The notes beneath the pieces are model-generated. The model searched no databases and was not told where the DNA came from. It saw only the letters and a program-made list of their open reading frames with translations. Position numbers and translations under genes: made by a program. 64,000 nucleotides of DNA, from assembly GCF_905220565.1 (NCBI RefSeq), contig NC_059405.1:16012081-16076080 (forward strand), given 5' to 3'. The DNA comes from Melitaea cinxia. Lineage: Eukaryota > Arthropoda > Insecta > Lepidoptera > Nymphalidae. Below are positions 1-12,099 of the stretch, one piece after another (position 1 is the stretch's first letter; every line of letters starts with the position of its first letter).

Positions 1-250
1 TTTATAGTGTCGTTTACTACTCCTCCTCCTTACTCCAATTAATTTTAAACACTTAATATAAAATATCTAAGCTGTTTTTGTAATACTTTACAATTGCAAA
101 GCAGGAGACAAACAGAAAAATCTTGAGATTACTTAATAAGTTCTATAAGTGATAGTAGCTAAAAAAATTGTAGCATTGTAATAAAAATTGCCAAATACTT
201 TACACCTTTGAAATTTAAGCTTTAGTATGTACAAAAAAAAAAACTCTTAC

Positions 251-3200
251 TTGTTCAGAACCCAAGTTGACGAGTATCTCGTTGCCATCGTGACTGAAAG
301 CAATGTACGTCACCGCTTTCTTTGGGAAAGTGTTCACATTAGGCTGCATTGACAGATGACCTAGGATTATAATTGATCATTAACTTCATAACCACCCGGT
401 TTAAACCAACTAGAGCTCACCAACGAACCCTAGTAGGATGAATGATGAAATGAGAAAAGATATCCACAAAAAAAAATGATTAGTAAGTTGTAAAATCATA
501 AAAAATTTGAATATTTTAATACGCGCTTTTTTCCCTAACACTGCCCTAAAATTTCAACCAATAATTTTGGAGTGCAGGAGAAACCAAAACCTTGTTTAAT
601 ATTAAAGTAACTTTTGACACTCAGCGGTATCCAGTAGGATAGAAGTATGTGCTTGTATCAACGTTTCAAAATTACAGTAACCTGTCACCATCAGTCTGAC
701 CTACGGTCAGAGCGAAGTTCCTTTCGATTTTTGGTAGACGTTTGCTGTACAGTCATAACTTAATTGCAAAATATCAAATTTTCTAAAAGAGAGAGAAAAG
801 TCTTAGTACACTTATTTCGATCGAAAGTGGACAGTGAAATTGTCAAAGTTGGTCGCTACTTTGGACGTTGAAAAATCCTGCTTTTGATTAAAATCGTGAT
901 CCTCACCTGGAGCGAAATACTGCACAGCTTTCCCTGGTATGTTATTGTCGGGATCTCCCTGTCCCGCGCGAGAGCAGCGAATATTTTGTCTCTCATACAC
1001 GACGCCCCTGGTCCCTGGGATAGCAGTCTGGAACTCCTGAACAACAGTTTTTTTAATAACTAGGTCGGCAAACAAGCATACGGCTCACCCGATAGTAAGC
1101 GATTACCGCAGCTTGTAGACGTCTGCAGCATCATCGCAAGCGCGTTGCCGATCCTATCCCCATTTCCCCCAGGAGCTTTGGTCGCCTTACTCACCAACAG
1201 GAACACATCACTGCTTGAAAACAGTGTTATTTAGCTGTGATCTTCGTTACGGTCGAGGTTACTACCCCAGTCGGGCTGCTCCATATCTTAAGTAGGGAAT
1301 TTTCTGCTGTGTCCTACCTCAGTTGTATTTTGTGCACTCAAACATGGAAACAGGACTCGGCATATCAGGCAATTGATTTTCAGGCAATTGGATTTGAAAA
1401 ACGCCGATCTGCAATTGCTGAACGTTTTTTTGCATTTTGTCCACTCAAAAATAGAAAGAGGATTCGGCAATTCGGGAAAGTTGAAGACCAAAGTGGCTTA
1501 AATCTTTTTTGAGTCATTATGATTGTTAGGATAGAATACTATCCATTTTTAAGTCTTTTTTGGCAAAATACGTTACGCCTGATGGTAAGCAGATAACGTA
1601 GACTATGGACGCCTCCAACACCAGGAATATTGCAAGCACGTTGCCAACTCTAACTCCTTGCCTACCCGAAGAGCTCTGACCACCTCACTCACCACAGGAA
1701 TACAACACTACTTGCGAACAGCGTTAATAAGGTTGAGGTCCAATTAATCCAGCAGTTCTCTTATTCATCTTTTCCCTCAACATTAAAATATCACAAAGAA
1801 CAAAATTGCAAAAAAACCTGTGTGACAATATTATCATGCGGATAGATCAGAAGCTCCAAGTCGGCTAGTCGTTATCCCGAACATCCTGAAATCGCTGGCT
1901 TGGCGTCCTTAGATTGTTTGTCGTAATTCGTTTGGTATAGACGATAAAAATTATATTTTACCAATTTTGTCTACATAATCAAAAATAACTTTATTCAAAT
2001 AGGCTTCAAGAGCACTTTCGAAGCGTTATTTTACAAATTAAAATCATATTGCATATACATAGTCATTACATATACATAGGTGACAACCATCGATTCGAAA
2101 TGTAAATTTTGCAGAAAAGAATCGGCAAGAAACTCCACAGAAGTCATTTTTTTATTTTAATTTGTGAGTGCCTTACCTGCAGTTTGGTCAACTTTATCAT
2201 CCGTGTATCATACAAGCGGACGTATACGTCGTTTGCGCCAATGGCCAGTTGGTAAGGCCTCCTCGGATTGACGGCGATGCACTTTGCCTCTGCGTAACGA
2301 CCCATGTGGTTAAGCAAATTGACTAAAACATTCGCTGGATCCGTGGTACAACTGTGATGGGTTCGTAGGTCGTGTTGACTGTAAGAAAGATTTCCTACAT
2401 TACCAAACAAATCCGAAACTTTTCTCTTAAGCTATAGTTTTATAATACATTTAGGCATTGAGTTTTTTTTTTTATATACATATAAATAAAAATAAATTCA
2501 TATATGTATGTGTTCGTCTGAACAACAGGTCCAAATTATAATTTCACAGACAATAAATAACTATGCCAAAAAGACAGATCATAGACAAGTCGAAATTCGA
2601 AAAGCCTGTTCCGTTAATACAATTAATTGGCGACAAGCCAACAAAGTGTCAAATTACTTTACTCACTGCAGGGCAACGACACTGTTTAAGAGCAGTATTC
2701 GTTAGCTATTACTACTGTGTGTGTGAATTTTTGTGGTGCTTACCCAGTCGTATTGCTGGAGCTTTTGAGCTGGATATTTCTCGCTTTGTTCTCAATGATT
2801 GCCGCCTGCTGTTTGTGGTAAAAATCGCGTGTTCAGGGTACACTTACAGAATTAGCCCATCCTCGCCCGCAGACCACAGTATATTCGGGTTGTCCGGTGG
2901 GACGGCTAGACGCTTGACGCGGCCACAGTGGCAGGAACACTCGAGCAGGGTCTCGCCATTCATAATATTGCGAGCTCGAACGGACCCATCCGCCGCGCAT
3001 GTCACGATCGAATCCGGGGACAGGAACTATCGGAATTTGTTATCTGCTTAGCGATGTACGATGTTAGAAGATATCTCTAGTAAATATCATTGAATATCTA
3101 TACTGATGCTGTCCGGATTACAGACTCTGCCTAAGACTTTAGCCATTCTGTCGTGCTTAGATCAGTGATCAGTTCCTGACCAGTCAGACCCCTCCCTCCC

Positions 3201-6200
3201 TTTAGGTGAGATGTAGTGAGACTTGCCTGGACTCCCCTCCCCATCCCTTAAGTGAGATTGACGCTGAATTTAATAAAGATTGACTGGAAATAGTAAACTG
3301 TTCAAATATACTATAGTTAATTTATTTCAATTGAATAAAATTCAAAGTAAAAACTAAATGATTTTAATGGCTATGCGATTTATTTTAGCGGGTAAAATAA
3401 ACATTTAAAATAATTTATTTATTTTAACATCTATAATTTTATATTTTTTGAAGTTGATGTGAGATTTACGATTATCCCCCCTCGTTTTAAATGAGATTTG
3501 TTGAGATTTCATTGGACCCCTCCCCCTACCATTCTGAGCTCACGTAATTAATGAATGTCCCCAATCTATACTAATACTATAAAGCTGAAGAGTTTGTTTG
3601 TTTATTTGAACGTGCTAATCTCAGAAACTAATGGTCCGATTTGAATAATTATTTTATTGTTAGATAGCCCAATTATCGAGGAAGGTTATAGGCTATATAT
3701 CATCACGCTAAGACCAAAAAGAGCGGAGCACCAATGAAGAATGTTTCAAAATCGGGGGTTCTTTTTTCCTTTTGAGAACTTCCGCTGCGTGCGCTGTGAA
3801 AACAGTTAAGTTTCGCAAAAATTATGTATGACAGAATTAATCCTCTTTAAAAGTTCTAAAAAAAAGTCCGCGACAGCATATATCTATCTTTTAAGGTTGG
3901 CTCACTATAACCTTTTTATGCTAACCAAGTTTGTTCTAAAATAATTCATTATTTGCGAAGATGTTTTTATAAACATGATGTTTTTATAAAAATGATAATT
4001 ATCACAAGTATTAAATTTAAAACGAAATAACCCTTTACATAATTCGATTTCAATGAGTATCTCAGGAGATATCGCAGTTTTAAAATAACATCGCAGCAAA
4101 ATAATGATCAAGTATTGCGCGCGCCTCTGTTCCACGCGGACGAAGTCGCGCGCAGAAGCTAGTGAAGTATAAAAATCGAATTACGACTAAATTGTTTTAT
4201 GTTTGAAATTTATTTTTGGTGCAAATTTTAATATAGACATATTTCTAATATGTACGATTTTATTTTTGTGTTACCCACACATTAGGAATTCTAAACATTT
4301 TTGAATATCATATCAAAAATTGACCGCTCCAGCGGGATTCGTACCCGCGTCTCCGACTGACCGTGTCGGCGCTCTAGCCAATTAAGCTATGGAACGATGT
4401 ACCCGCTAGAGCGAAATTTTCGATATGATGATTTTTATTTTCGGTTTAAGCGAACCGTGGCGCCGTCTGTAGTGAGTTCTTTACAGAGACCCGTAACTAT
4501 TCAAAGTTTCATATTACAATGAAAATCTTTGACAGGAGACGACACCATGCTATTTTTAATATGTACGATTTTATTTTTGTGTTACCCACACATTAGGAAT
4601 TCTAAACATTTTTGAATATCATATCAAAAATTACGGGTTACGGGAATTTACGGGTCTCTGTAAAGAACTCACTACAGACGGCGCCACGGTTCGCTTAAAC
4701 CGAAAATAAAAATCATCATATCGAAAATTTCGCTCTAGCGGGTACATCGTTCCATAGCTTAATTGGCTAGAGCGCCGACACGGTCAGTCGGAGACGCGGG
4801 TTCGAATCCCGCTGGAGCGATCAATTTGTCTGTGTCTTAGATGTACGAAAATGAGAGAAAGAGAGTTAGTAAATGTGTGCTCGCACCTCTCTCTTGCTCC
4901 ATTCACCTCGCCTGATCACACTTTCCGTAACGCTCTCGTAAGGCATTTACCAGCTTACTCCTCAAGTCAATCGTGCTTAGAGAATTTTACTTCCAAAATT
5001 GGACACATAGCTACAAATCTCCATGAGAAATTTAAATAAAATATAACCAGTGGAATAACCCTTGCAGATTATTATATTATATTTATTTTATATTTGATAA
5101 TTTAGTATCAGCATTGCACCCGTGCGAAGCCGGGGCAGGTCGTTAGTATACAATATATTCACAAAATTATCAATGATATTTTTTCTCTATGACTTTCAAG
5201 GCCGTTAACCCTAAAAAAGTTAATGTAAGTCACATCTTAAGAGTAATATGATTTTAAACAGTTTATTTAATAATTTAGGTAATTTTTAACCGACTTCCAA
5301 AAAAGGAGGAGGTTCTCAATTCGACTGTTTTTTTTTTTTTTTTTGTATGTATGTTACATCAGAACTTTTGACTAGGTGGAGCGATTTCGAGAAATTTTCT
5401 TTTAATCGAAAGGTGGTGTGTGCCATTGGTCCCATTTAAATTTATTTGAGATCTAACAACTACTTTTCGAGCTATATCTAATAATGCGTTTTTACTTGAC
5501 GCTTTTTTCGTCGACCTACGTTGTATTATACCACATAACTTTCTACTGGATATAACGATTTTGATAATTCTTTTTTTGTTGGAAAGGAGATATCCCAAGT
5601 TTAGTACCATGATAAGGAAACCAGGATCTGATGATGGGATCCCAGAGAAATTGATGGAAATTCTTGAAAATCCGCAATAACTTTTTACTGGATGTACCGA
5701 TTTTGATAATTTTTAATTTAATCGAAAGCTGATGTTTATCATGTGGTCACATATAAATTTTATCGAGATCTGATAACTACTTCTTGAGTAATCTTTGATA
5801 ACGCGTAGTTGCTTGACTATCTTTTCGTCGATCTACGTTGTATTACTTGTCGATGTAATTGAAGTCGGTTTTTTTTTCGTTTGCGAGCAAACACAATTAT
5901 GGTATATAAAGTACAACTGACATTATTTTTGAATTCATAACATTTCCAGTGAATTTATGATACATACATAATCATGAAGCTCTTGGGGGGAATTGGGGAT
6001 AACGTCGGCAACGCGTTTGCGATGCTTCTGGTGTTGCAGAGGTCTATATCATTACAGCCTATACAGTCCACTGCTGGATATAGGCCTCCACAAGTTTACG
6101 CCAAAAATAACGTGAACTCATGTGTTTTGCCCATAGTCACCACGCTGGACAGGCGGGTTGGTGACCGCAGTATTGGCTTTGTCGCACCGAAGACGCTGCT

Positions 6201-9200
6201 GCGCGTCTTCGGCCTGTGTATTTCAAGCCAGCAGTTGGATGGTTATCCCGCCATCGGTCGGCTTTTTAAGTTCCAAGATGGTTTTGGAACCTTGTTATCC
6301 CTTAGTCGCCTCTTACGACACCCACGGGAAGAGAGGGGGTAGCTAAATTCTTTAGTGCCGTAGCCACACAGCACAGCAGAGGTCTATAAGCTACGGTAAT
6401 CGCCTACCACTAGGTGAGCTGTATGCTTGTTTACCGACCTAGTTGTATATTAATATATATTATACTAGCTGACCCGGCAAACGTTGTTTTGCCAATAAAC
6501 TATCTACTATAAGTGTGCGGGGATTTACTTATAATCGAAAGCGTTGTAGACAATGAAAGTATGCTTTATTTAGTGCACAGTAAAATTAAAATAATACGTA
6601 TAACAGTCACTGCTACGATCGATACACAAATAAAACCAAAAAAAATGGCCGAAAGCGGTATAGTGAGTCAGACAGGAGACCGGCTTCATTCTCATCCCTA
6701 CTCCGCGATGTTTGCTGGATGAGAGGTGACAACGGTAGACATCTAGCGGGGATAACTGATCAATTGATAGTTATCGACCGGCGAAGGCATTAGATCAAAT
6801 TGAATTGAGAAAAAAATCATTTATAAAAAAAATAATTAAAAATAATAAAAAATAAAAATTGCAATGGAAAAATAGCGGTCGATCGTAGAAAGGTAGAAAA
6901 TTAGGAGTAATATAATTTTTTTATTCTAAATCATGAATGATGACAAAATAAAAATAAAAATCTTGCCCAAACAATTAGTTTATAATTAACAAATAAAATA
7001 TAGGGGTTGATCGTAGAAGATTGAAAATTTAGGGTTGTATGTAGTTTTTAATGTATCATAAAATAATAAAAATAATTTATCTAAAAATTAAAAAAAAATT
7101 AGGGGTGGACTACCCTTAACATTTAGGGGGATGAAAAATAGATGTTCGATTCTCAGACCTACCCAATATGCACACAAAATTTCATGAGAATCGGTCAAGC
7201 CGTTTCGGAGGAGTTTAACTACAAACACCGCGACACGAGAATTTTATACATATATTAGATATATGTAGCCTCAATGAAGGTAACTGCATTTCTATGTTCG
7301 TTTTCTAAAGTTTGTTTGGAAGACATTACTCTATTAGTTACCATATTTTGTTTATATTTTTGTTATTTCTTGTATGCTATTTCTTGCTATTTCTATGTAA
7401 TATGTTTTTTGTTGTACAATATAGTATTTAGGTATTGTATTATATATTCATATTATACTATACTTCTGTGAACAGTTTAGATTTGAGCAAGCGATGACAT
7501 CTGAGGAAAGATCAATGTGGTAAACCAAACCCAATGGAAGTCAATCTAACACTGAATTCGTGTTCATTGTTGTAAGTATATATAGCTGCAGGCAGACCAA
7601 GGAAGCTCTTCCGACGATCAACCCAGGATTGTCCCGCAAACTTCGCGGTTATGGAAGAGCCCAGCTCCGACTACTGGTCGGGGCGCTTACGGGACATGCC
7701 TTGCTTAACAAGCACTTACACAATCTAGGTGTTACAGACAGCCCCCTGTGCAGAGCGTGCCTGGAGGCAGAGGAAACGGCCTCACATATCCTGCTGGAAT
7801 GCGGTGGTGTGGCGAACTACAGGGCACTACACCTTGGGACACCGAGGTTGCTCCAGGAAGTCGTCGGCAACGTGAAGGGTCTGCTAGGCTTCCTCAAGGA
7901 GCTTGGCTGGCACGAATAGTGCCCACCAGCCGATCACGCAAAAAAGGCGCATCAAGACGTCGAGTTGCGGAAAATAGCCCGTGTACAACAACAACAACAA
8001 CAAGTATATATAGGCAGCAGTACAGACGTCATATATGCAGTACAGAAGTCTAATGTATATACAAAAACAGCAATTTTGTAAGAAATAACCTACACTAGAT
8101 AGGTAGGTAAAGGTTAATTAAAATCAATAGTATAAGGGCAATACATTGCTCAATGTGCGGTAATTTAACTGAGGAAGGGCACAGCAGGAATTTCCTGCTC
8201 AAAATATGGATCAGCCCGACTGGGGTAAGTACCTCGACCTTACAGAAGATCACAGCAAAATAATACTGTTTTCAAGCAGTATTGTGTTCCTGTTGGTGAG
8301 TAAGGTGACCAAAGCTCCTGGGGGGATTGGGGATTGGGTCGGCAACGCGCTTGCAATGCTGCTGGTGTTGCAGGTGTCTATAAGCTACGGTAATCGCTTA
8401 CCATCAGGTGAGCCGTACGCTTGTTTGCCGACCTAGTAACATTAAAAAAAAAATCCATACAATACATTATTATCATGAAATAACTAATTGATAACATATT
8501 AGGCAGTTGCTTTGACTACCACAATAAAATACCATCAATTATCAATCGGCCATTTCATATTGACAGGCAAGGCAATAAAGATATTTTATTTTACTTCAGA
8601 GATAGTAAAAAAGATAGCAGTTAATAGGTCATGCAATGACAAATAGACAATGTTGACCACAACAAGTTCTATTTGTGTACTTTAATTATTTACTTACTTA
8701 ATAAGCCTATCTTTGAATTAAAATTAGTGAAGATGTCTTGTTTGAAATTTAGTGGTATAAACGATGGTAGTAAGGGAATTATTTTTTGTTTTGTGGGTGC
8801 ACTTGTTGTATCCTGCTAGTAACTTAACCAAGACTCTTTCAATAATTAATTTGTGCAAACGATTTAATCGTTACATATTATGTCAAAATCTATAACTTGG
8901 CTAGGCAAGGCGGGCAACTCCTGCAGTGAAGGGTAGTGTTGATGCGCATCTCAGAGGGCCTCCTTAAACTTATATCTAGACTGCGAGTCCTAGAAACTGC
9001 TCTGGGTTTCTCCCTTTGCCACACAATGAACCCGGCACCCACACGGTGAATCCATCGAATGCAAAGAAGTTCACCCCCCCCGTCCATTAACGAATAATTA
9101 TCTTGTGTTACCTTGAGTTGTAATTAATCAGTGTGACCTAATTTTTACATATATATAATAATACATAAATCAGTCGCTTAGTACTGAATATAAAATCATC

Positions 9201-10653
9201 ATATCAAAAATTTTGATGTAACGGGTACATCGTTCTATAGCTTAATTGGCTAGAGCACCGACACGGTCAGTCATAGATGCAGGTATGATCCCCGCTGGAA
9301 CGGTCGATTTTTTATATGATATTAAAAATTGTTTAGAATTCCCTAATGTGAGGGTAGCACAAAAATAAATAGTATGAATAATAATACATGTCTGTTTGTT
9401 TTATATTTTTTTTTTTTTTTTTGTTATTCATATATTCATTGATATCAATCAATCGACTGCTTCACTATCTGTCCCTTGTTATAACTGTGCTAATCTTTGA
9501 CACTTCAAAATCTATAATTTGCAAAAATGTACATTACTTAAGATATTTCATATAATACAAAATAGGAAATCAAGTGAGTGCAATAATGTAAGGGAGTATG
9601 TGGAAGATTAGAGGAGTAACAAGAAATATCAGACAAAAAAAAAAATACTGTAACCAATACACTCAAATATACACCTTTATATCGGATAGGGCTGAAAATA
9701 CCTCTCATACACCAAAAAAAAACCCACAGAGAGTACATAACAACAGGCTCATGACAAAAAGGAATATAGTAAGACCAAGAAGTTTAGCTGATTATATTTT
9801 ACAGGTGGAGACAAACAAGTGGCTAAATTTGACTAAGGACCTGAATACATGGACAAAGCTACTAGGTGGTAAAGATGTATACATCATATATGGTATGGTA
9901 AAGGTCCATACTTAGAATAAAATTAGTTTTACTTAAATCAAAGTGTAAATTTGTAATACATATTTATGATATAATTTTTTATAAATAAATTCTTATATCT
10001 ACCCACATTAATACATATATGCATAATGTACATAACATTTTGCATATATATTTTTAATTACCTTCATTTATATGTAGGATCAAAAAAAACATCATCAAGA
10101 TGTCTTAGCATGTGTTGGGTATGTTTATTGTTTCACATTCATACAACAAACACACACTCAATTCAGCCATGTTATACTTGAATCTCTAAAAATTATAGAT
10201 CAATTTACTTCTAATATACCGTTTTTAGATTTAATGCCTGACCTATTTATAGCTGATGTGTGAAAAACTTACCTTGACTGAGAAGATATTGCCCGTGTGA
10301 CCGGTTGAGATATTGTGGATTTGCCTATACCGGTATGGATCCCACAATATAACGTGGAGATCGTCGGATGCCGACGCCAATACGCTGCGACGTAAAAGTA
10401 CAAATTAGCACGAGCTTATTTTCAAGCACATTTGTCATCGGAAAGAATGTACTCACGATCCATCGCTGTTCCATTCTAGGCAGTTAACGCAGCCCATATG
10501 TCCATTGAGTTCTTTTTCTAAACCTAGTCTTTCTATCATACTTCTGGTCACAGTCAATTTGTTCTGGAATTTCCGATTAATTTCACCCCTTTCTCGGGCT
10601 GCTGTGAGGCCCACGGGCCCCAGGGTCCAATTCGGCTCTTCTCTTCTGTCCAT
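251..10653 (-). CDS. WDTC1: WDTC1/adipose-like WD40-TPR protein, N-terminal 310 codons (3' end off window)
   Basis: Six coding exons on the minus strand: 10457-10653 (ATG at 10653-10651), 10273-10384, 2848-3026, 2177-2378, 907-1036 and 251-360. All have GT/AG borders, phases join, and the sum is 930 nt with no stop. The reading gives WD40 repeats typical of WDTC1: GHMGCVNCLEWNSDGS across the exon 1/2 join, then SDDLHVILWDPYRYRQ, GHTGNIFSVK, NILWSAGEDGLILQHDLR, VRLYDTRM and YIAFSHDGNEILVNLGSEQ. WDTC1 proteins (adipose in Drosophila) are about 670 aa, with WD40 repeats either side of a TPR block. They act as CUL4-DDB1 substrate receptors and restrain fat storage; that role comes from family knowledge. 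Only the first WD40 half is in the window, and the TPR and last WD40 repeats should lie left of base 1. Intron 2 is 7.2 kb and full of repeats. The start is the only ATG before the conserved leader. Identification is firm. Confidence 0.93.
361..906 (-). other. WDTC1 intron 5
   Basis: AT-rich intron between the exons at 907-1036 and 251-360. I see no further exon, repeat family or RNA gene in it. Confidence 0.7.
1057..1745. repeat. Repeat family A, one good copy plus a diverged relative, in WDTC1 intron 4
   Basis: A copy of an interspersed repeat (called family A here) runs from about 1057 to 1333. It begins AACTAGGTCGGCAAACAAGC and ends near CCTACCTCAGTT, and is about 280 bp long. A more diverged relative sits at about 1563-1745, sharing the 'GATGGTAAGC... 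CACCAGGA... GCAAGC.CGTTGCC' skeleton. Other copies in either orientation lie near 8167-8441, 14096-14346, 15109-15385, 37222-37515, 44229-44513, 47385-47570, 53050-53250 and 58318-58530. It has no coding potential. I cannot name the family. Confidence 0.7.
2379..2847 (-). other. WDTC1 intron 3
   Basis: About 470 bp of intron. The open frames here on the plus strand are shadows of the neighbouring exon and have no independent support. Nothing else is visible. Confidence 0.65.
3565..4162 (+). mobile_element. Non-autonomous Helitron-like element
   Basis: It starts TCTATACTAATACTATAAAG after an A and ends ...GCAGAAGCTAG before a T. Just before the end is a GC-rich hairpin-like stretch (CGCGGACGAAGTCGCGCG). 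A 5' TC, a 3' CTRR end with a nearby hairpin, and insertion between A and T are the classic Helitron signature. At 598 bp it has no Rep/helicase frame, so it could move only in trans. Confidence 0.65.
4324..4397 (-). repeat. tRNA-like sequence (Thr-GGT-like), part of a multicopy repeat
   Basis: On the minus strand it folds as a tRNA cloverleaf: a 7-bp acceptor stem with one end mismatch, D-arm AGCTTAATTGGCTAGAGC, anticodon stem CCGAC/GTCGG with loop ACGGTCA, and a T-arm containing the box B-like GGTACGAATCC. The loop would place anticodon GGT and has C instead of T at position 33, which argues against a working tRNA. The same unit recurs at 4747-4820 and 9230-9303 with shared flanks, so it is best read as the head of a repeat. 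Confidence 0.6.
4747..4820 (+). repeat. tRNA-like sequence, inverted partner of 4324-4397
   Basis: This is the best preserved copy: acceptor TCGTTCC/GGAGCGA, canonical box B GGTTCGAATCC, 74 nt, no intron. It is the mirror image of the unit at 4324-4397. The non-standard anticodon loop (ACGGTCA, lacking the invariant T33) and the repeated flanks make a SINE-like origin more likely than a functional tRNA-Thr gene, although a lineage-specific tRNA cannot be excluded by eye. Confidence 0.55.
5289..5900 (+). repeat. Repeat family C copy
   Basis: It starts TAACCGACTTCCAAAAAAGG and ends with the hairpin-like GTTTGCGAGCAAACACAATT. Internal lines such as 'GGAAAGGAGATATCCC... CATGATAAGGAAACCAGGATC' recur in every copy. 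Other copies lie near 15735-16165, 28640-30190 (interrupted), 32745-33060, 42780-43535, 48420-49170, and inverted at 50186-50650 and 62130-63990. Open frames inside it are not conserved between copies and look non-coding. Confidence 0.7.
5974..6443 (-). repeat. Family A copy split by a LINE-tail insertion with 13-bp target duplication
   Basis: Family A sequence at 5974-6048 continues at 6389-6443. The interruption (6049-6375) is flanked by the 13-bp direct repeat GCAGAGGTCTATA at 6036-6048 and 6376-6388. The inserted stretch carries a common 3'-tail motif ('CCACTGCTGGATATAGGCCTCC', 'CTTACGACACCCACGGGAAG') also seen near 24270, 34840-35020, 40880-41010 and 47940. The uninterrupted copy at 8281-8441 shows the original joined sequence. 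Confidence 0.75.
6465..7259 (-). mobile_element. Non-autonomous Helitron-like element (reverse)
   Basis: Read on the minus strand it begins TC (7259-7258) after an A and ends CTAG (6468-6465) before a T, preceded by a GGGTCAGCTAG-type end. It is about 795 bp, AT-rich inside, with no long open frame. The segment near 7140-7250 is related, in reverse, to the element at 22885-23363. Confidence 0.6.
7586..8001 (+). mobile_element. 5'-truncated non-LTR retrotransposon (R1/Jockey-like 3' end)
   Basis: The frame from about 7590 to a TAG at 7917-7919 reads as the C-terminus of a LINE ORF2. It ends with the zinc-knuckle-like motif CRACLEAEETASHILLEC (C-x2-C...H-x4-C), usual after the RNase H or reverse transcriptase region in R1/Jockey-type elements. 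A short 3' UTR and an (ACA)n tail follow. The element is bracketed by a perfect 12-bp target-site duplication, AAGTATATATAG, at 7574-7585 and 8002-8013, so this is a 5'-truncated target-primed insertion. It cannot move by itself. Confidence 0.8.
8167..8441 (-). repeat. Family A copy (reverse), complete
   Basis: Reverse-orientation copy running from AACTGAGGAAGGGCACAGCA to the end ...GCCGACCTAGT. It serves as the uninterrupted reference for the split copy at 5974-6443. Confidence 0.7.
9230..9303 (+). repeat. Diverged tRNA-like repeat head
   Basis: Third copy of the tRNA-like unit of 4747-4820, with the same upstream 'ACGGGTACA' flank. Box B is mutated (GGTATGATCC) and the anticodon stem is broken, so it is a dead copy. 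Downstream it shares the ATCATATCAAAAATT-type flank seen at 4310. Confidence 0.6.
9598..9915 (+). other. Unrecognised 105-codon open frame inside WDTC1 intron 2
   Basis: An ATG-started frame, basic and Asn/Thr-rich, with a tail containing ADYILQVETNKWLNL. I recognise no domain. It begins with lysine-rich low-complexity sequence, which favours chance. A splice-acceptor-like TTTTACAG lies at about 9798-9805. It is probably not a gene, but it is one of few longer frames outside a named element here. Confidence 0.2.
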
Positions 10654-12099
10654 GGTTGCGTTTGTTCTTCAATTGGTCTGATATACCATCACAAACAAGA
10701 CAAAATTACGAACCAACTCAAGCTGTGTCTATTTTTAGTTATCGACATTCCATCGTACATAGCAGTAAAATAATAAACGTAGTGTTTATTGAAATGCTAC
10801 TTTAGAAAGAATTGCAGGATAACTATTAATACAATGAATAATAAGCTGATTAATTATGTCTATGATTGAAATTTTCTTAGAAAATTTGCTAAGCTGTCAA
10901 ACAGCTGTCGATGTTACTAGTTTAATGCTATTTTGTATTGCTGCTGTAAATTGTAATCGATAACAAATTCATTAATTCATAATTGTAAGGAAAAAAACAA
11001 CATATTTCATTTAATTAAAAAAAGAAATAAAATAATGGACTTTTGGAATCAGAGACACTTCTTCTTCTTCTTTAGGGTTCATCAGATAACAAACTCTGAA
11101 TCAGAGACGCTTCAATCATTTTGGAGCAAAATACTTCCCAACTTTTAATTTAGATTGTATAGCTACCGGACATTGGAATACCGTTAAAAATTCGGTAACG
11201 TTAATTTGTCTCGGCAGAAATAACGTTTATTTATGCAATAACGGTACTTTAAATAACGTTATAGTTATTAGGGTCACTATACCGGTATATTTTTTTACCA
11301 ATATTAACTCGTTTAACTTTACAAATTTATTCCGTTACCATTACGAAAAGTGTGATTGAGCTAGATGAACGGCGAAAGAAAGAAAGATGCGAGCACACAT
11401 TTTCTTCCTCTCATAACCAGTTTCGTATATCTAAGACACAGTGCAGACCTATTGCGCAAAAGATTTACTTCTACTCTCGTCGCGAATTCACCAGCTTACT
11501 CCCCAGTCAAGATTAAGTTTTACTTCAAAAATCAATGAAATTACAAAATTACTATTGAGCCAGAATCACTCGGACAATACTTTTATTTAATGTCCATTAG
11601 GCTAGCTAACTATAATATTAATCTTAGAATTATGGGTACGTAAGCTGCTTAAGTACATCAAAGATTATATATACTTTTATTTATATTTATTCGATTGCAT
11701 AATAATAAATTTTAACTAAAAAATAATATAATTTAATGCTACACGTTGTTGCCTCTCTTTTCAAACCACCATGCAGGGTAACACGATGAGGTGGCAACGT
11801 CGAAGAGGTATCGGTAAAAATATCGTTATTTAGTATAAAATTTTTAACGGTATAAAAGGTATCGAAAAAAAATAACAAAAATTTACCCGTATTTTGTAAT
11901 GGTAATTGGTAATGTTACCAAGCCCTGGTTTATTTATTACTTTTTTCTACAACACCTAAGTTGCCAAAATTTGGCAAAATATTAAATATGAACATATTTT
12001 TTCCTCTTTGGTAAAATTGAGCAAGGCTGCTAATGGCAACATTGTGTGACACTACTTGCTACTGACACTTGAAATTGAGTTCTCTTGACAGTTGTTGAC
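10654..12099. promoter_or_regulatory. Shared upstream region between divergent WDTC1 and YJU2B-like genes
   Basis: About 1.4 kb separating the WDTC1 ATG (minus) from the first exon of the splicing-factor gene (plus). It should contain both promoters. No TATA box or clear initiator stands out. A stretch at about 11160-11930, rich in ACGTTA/GGTAACG-type words and ending GGTAATGTTACCAAGCCCTGG, looks like a MITE. This is inference from gene arrangement. Confidence 0.4.

Noticed and set aside
2563..3051. Plus-strand 162-codon frame
   Set aside because: Overlaps WDTC1 exon 3 antisense; the minus strand gives WD40 sequence with matching splice phases.
4747..4820. Functional tRNA-Thr gene
   Set aside because: Anticodon loop lacks T33, the GGT anticodon is not the usual eukaryotic Thr form, and the unit plus flanks recurs three times in 5 kb. 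Kept only as a tRNA-like repeat.
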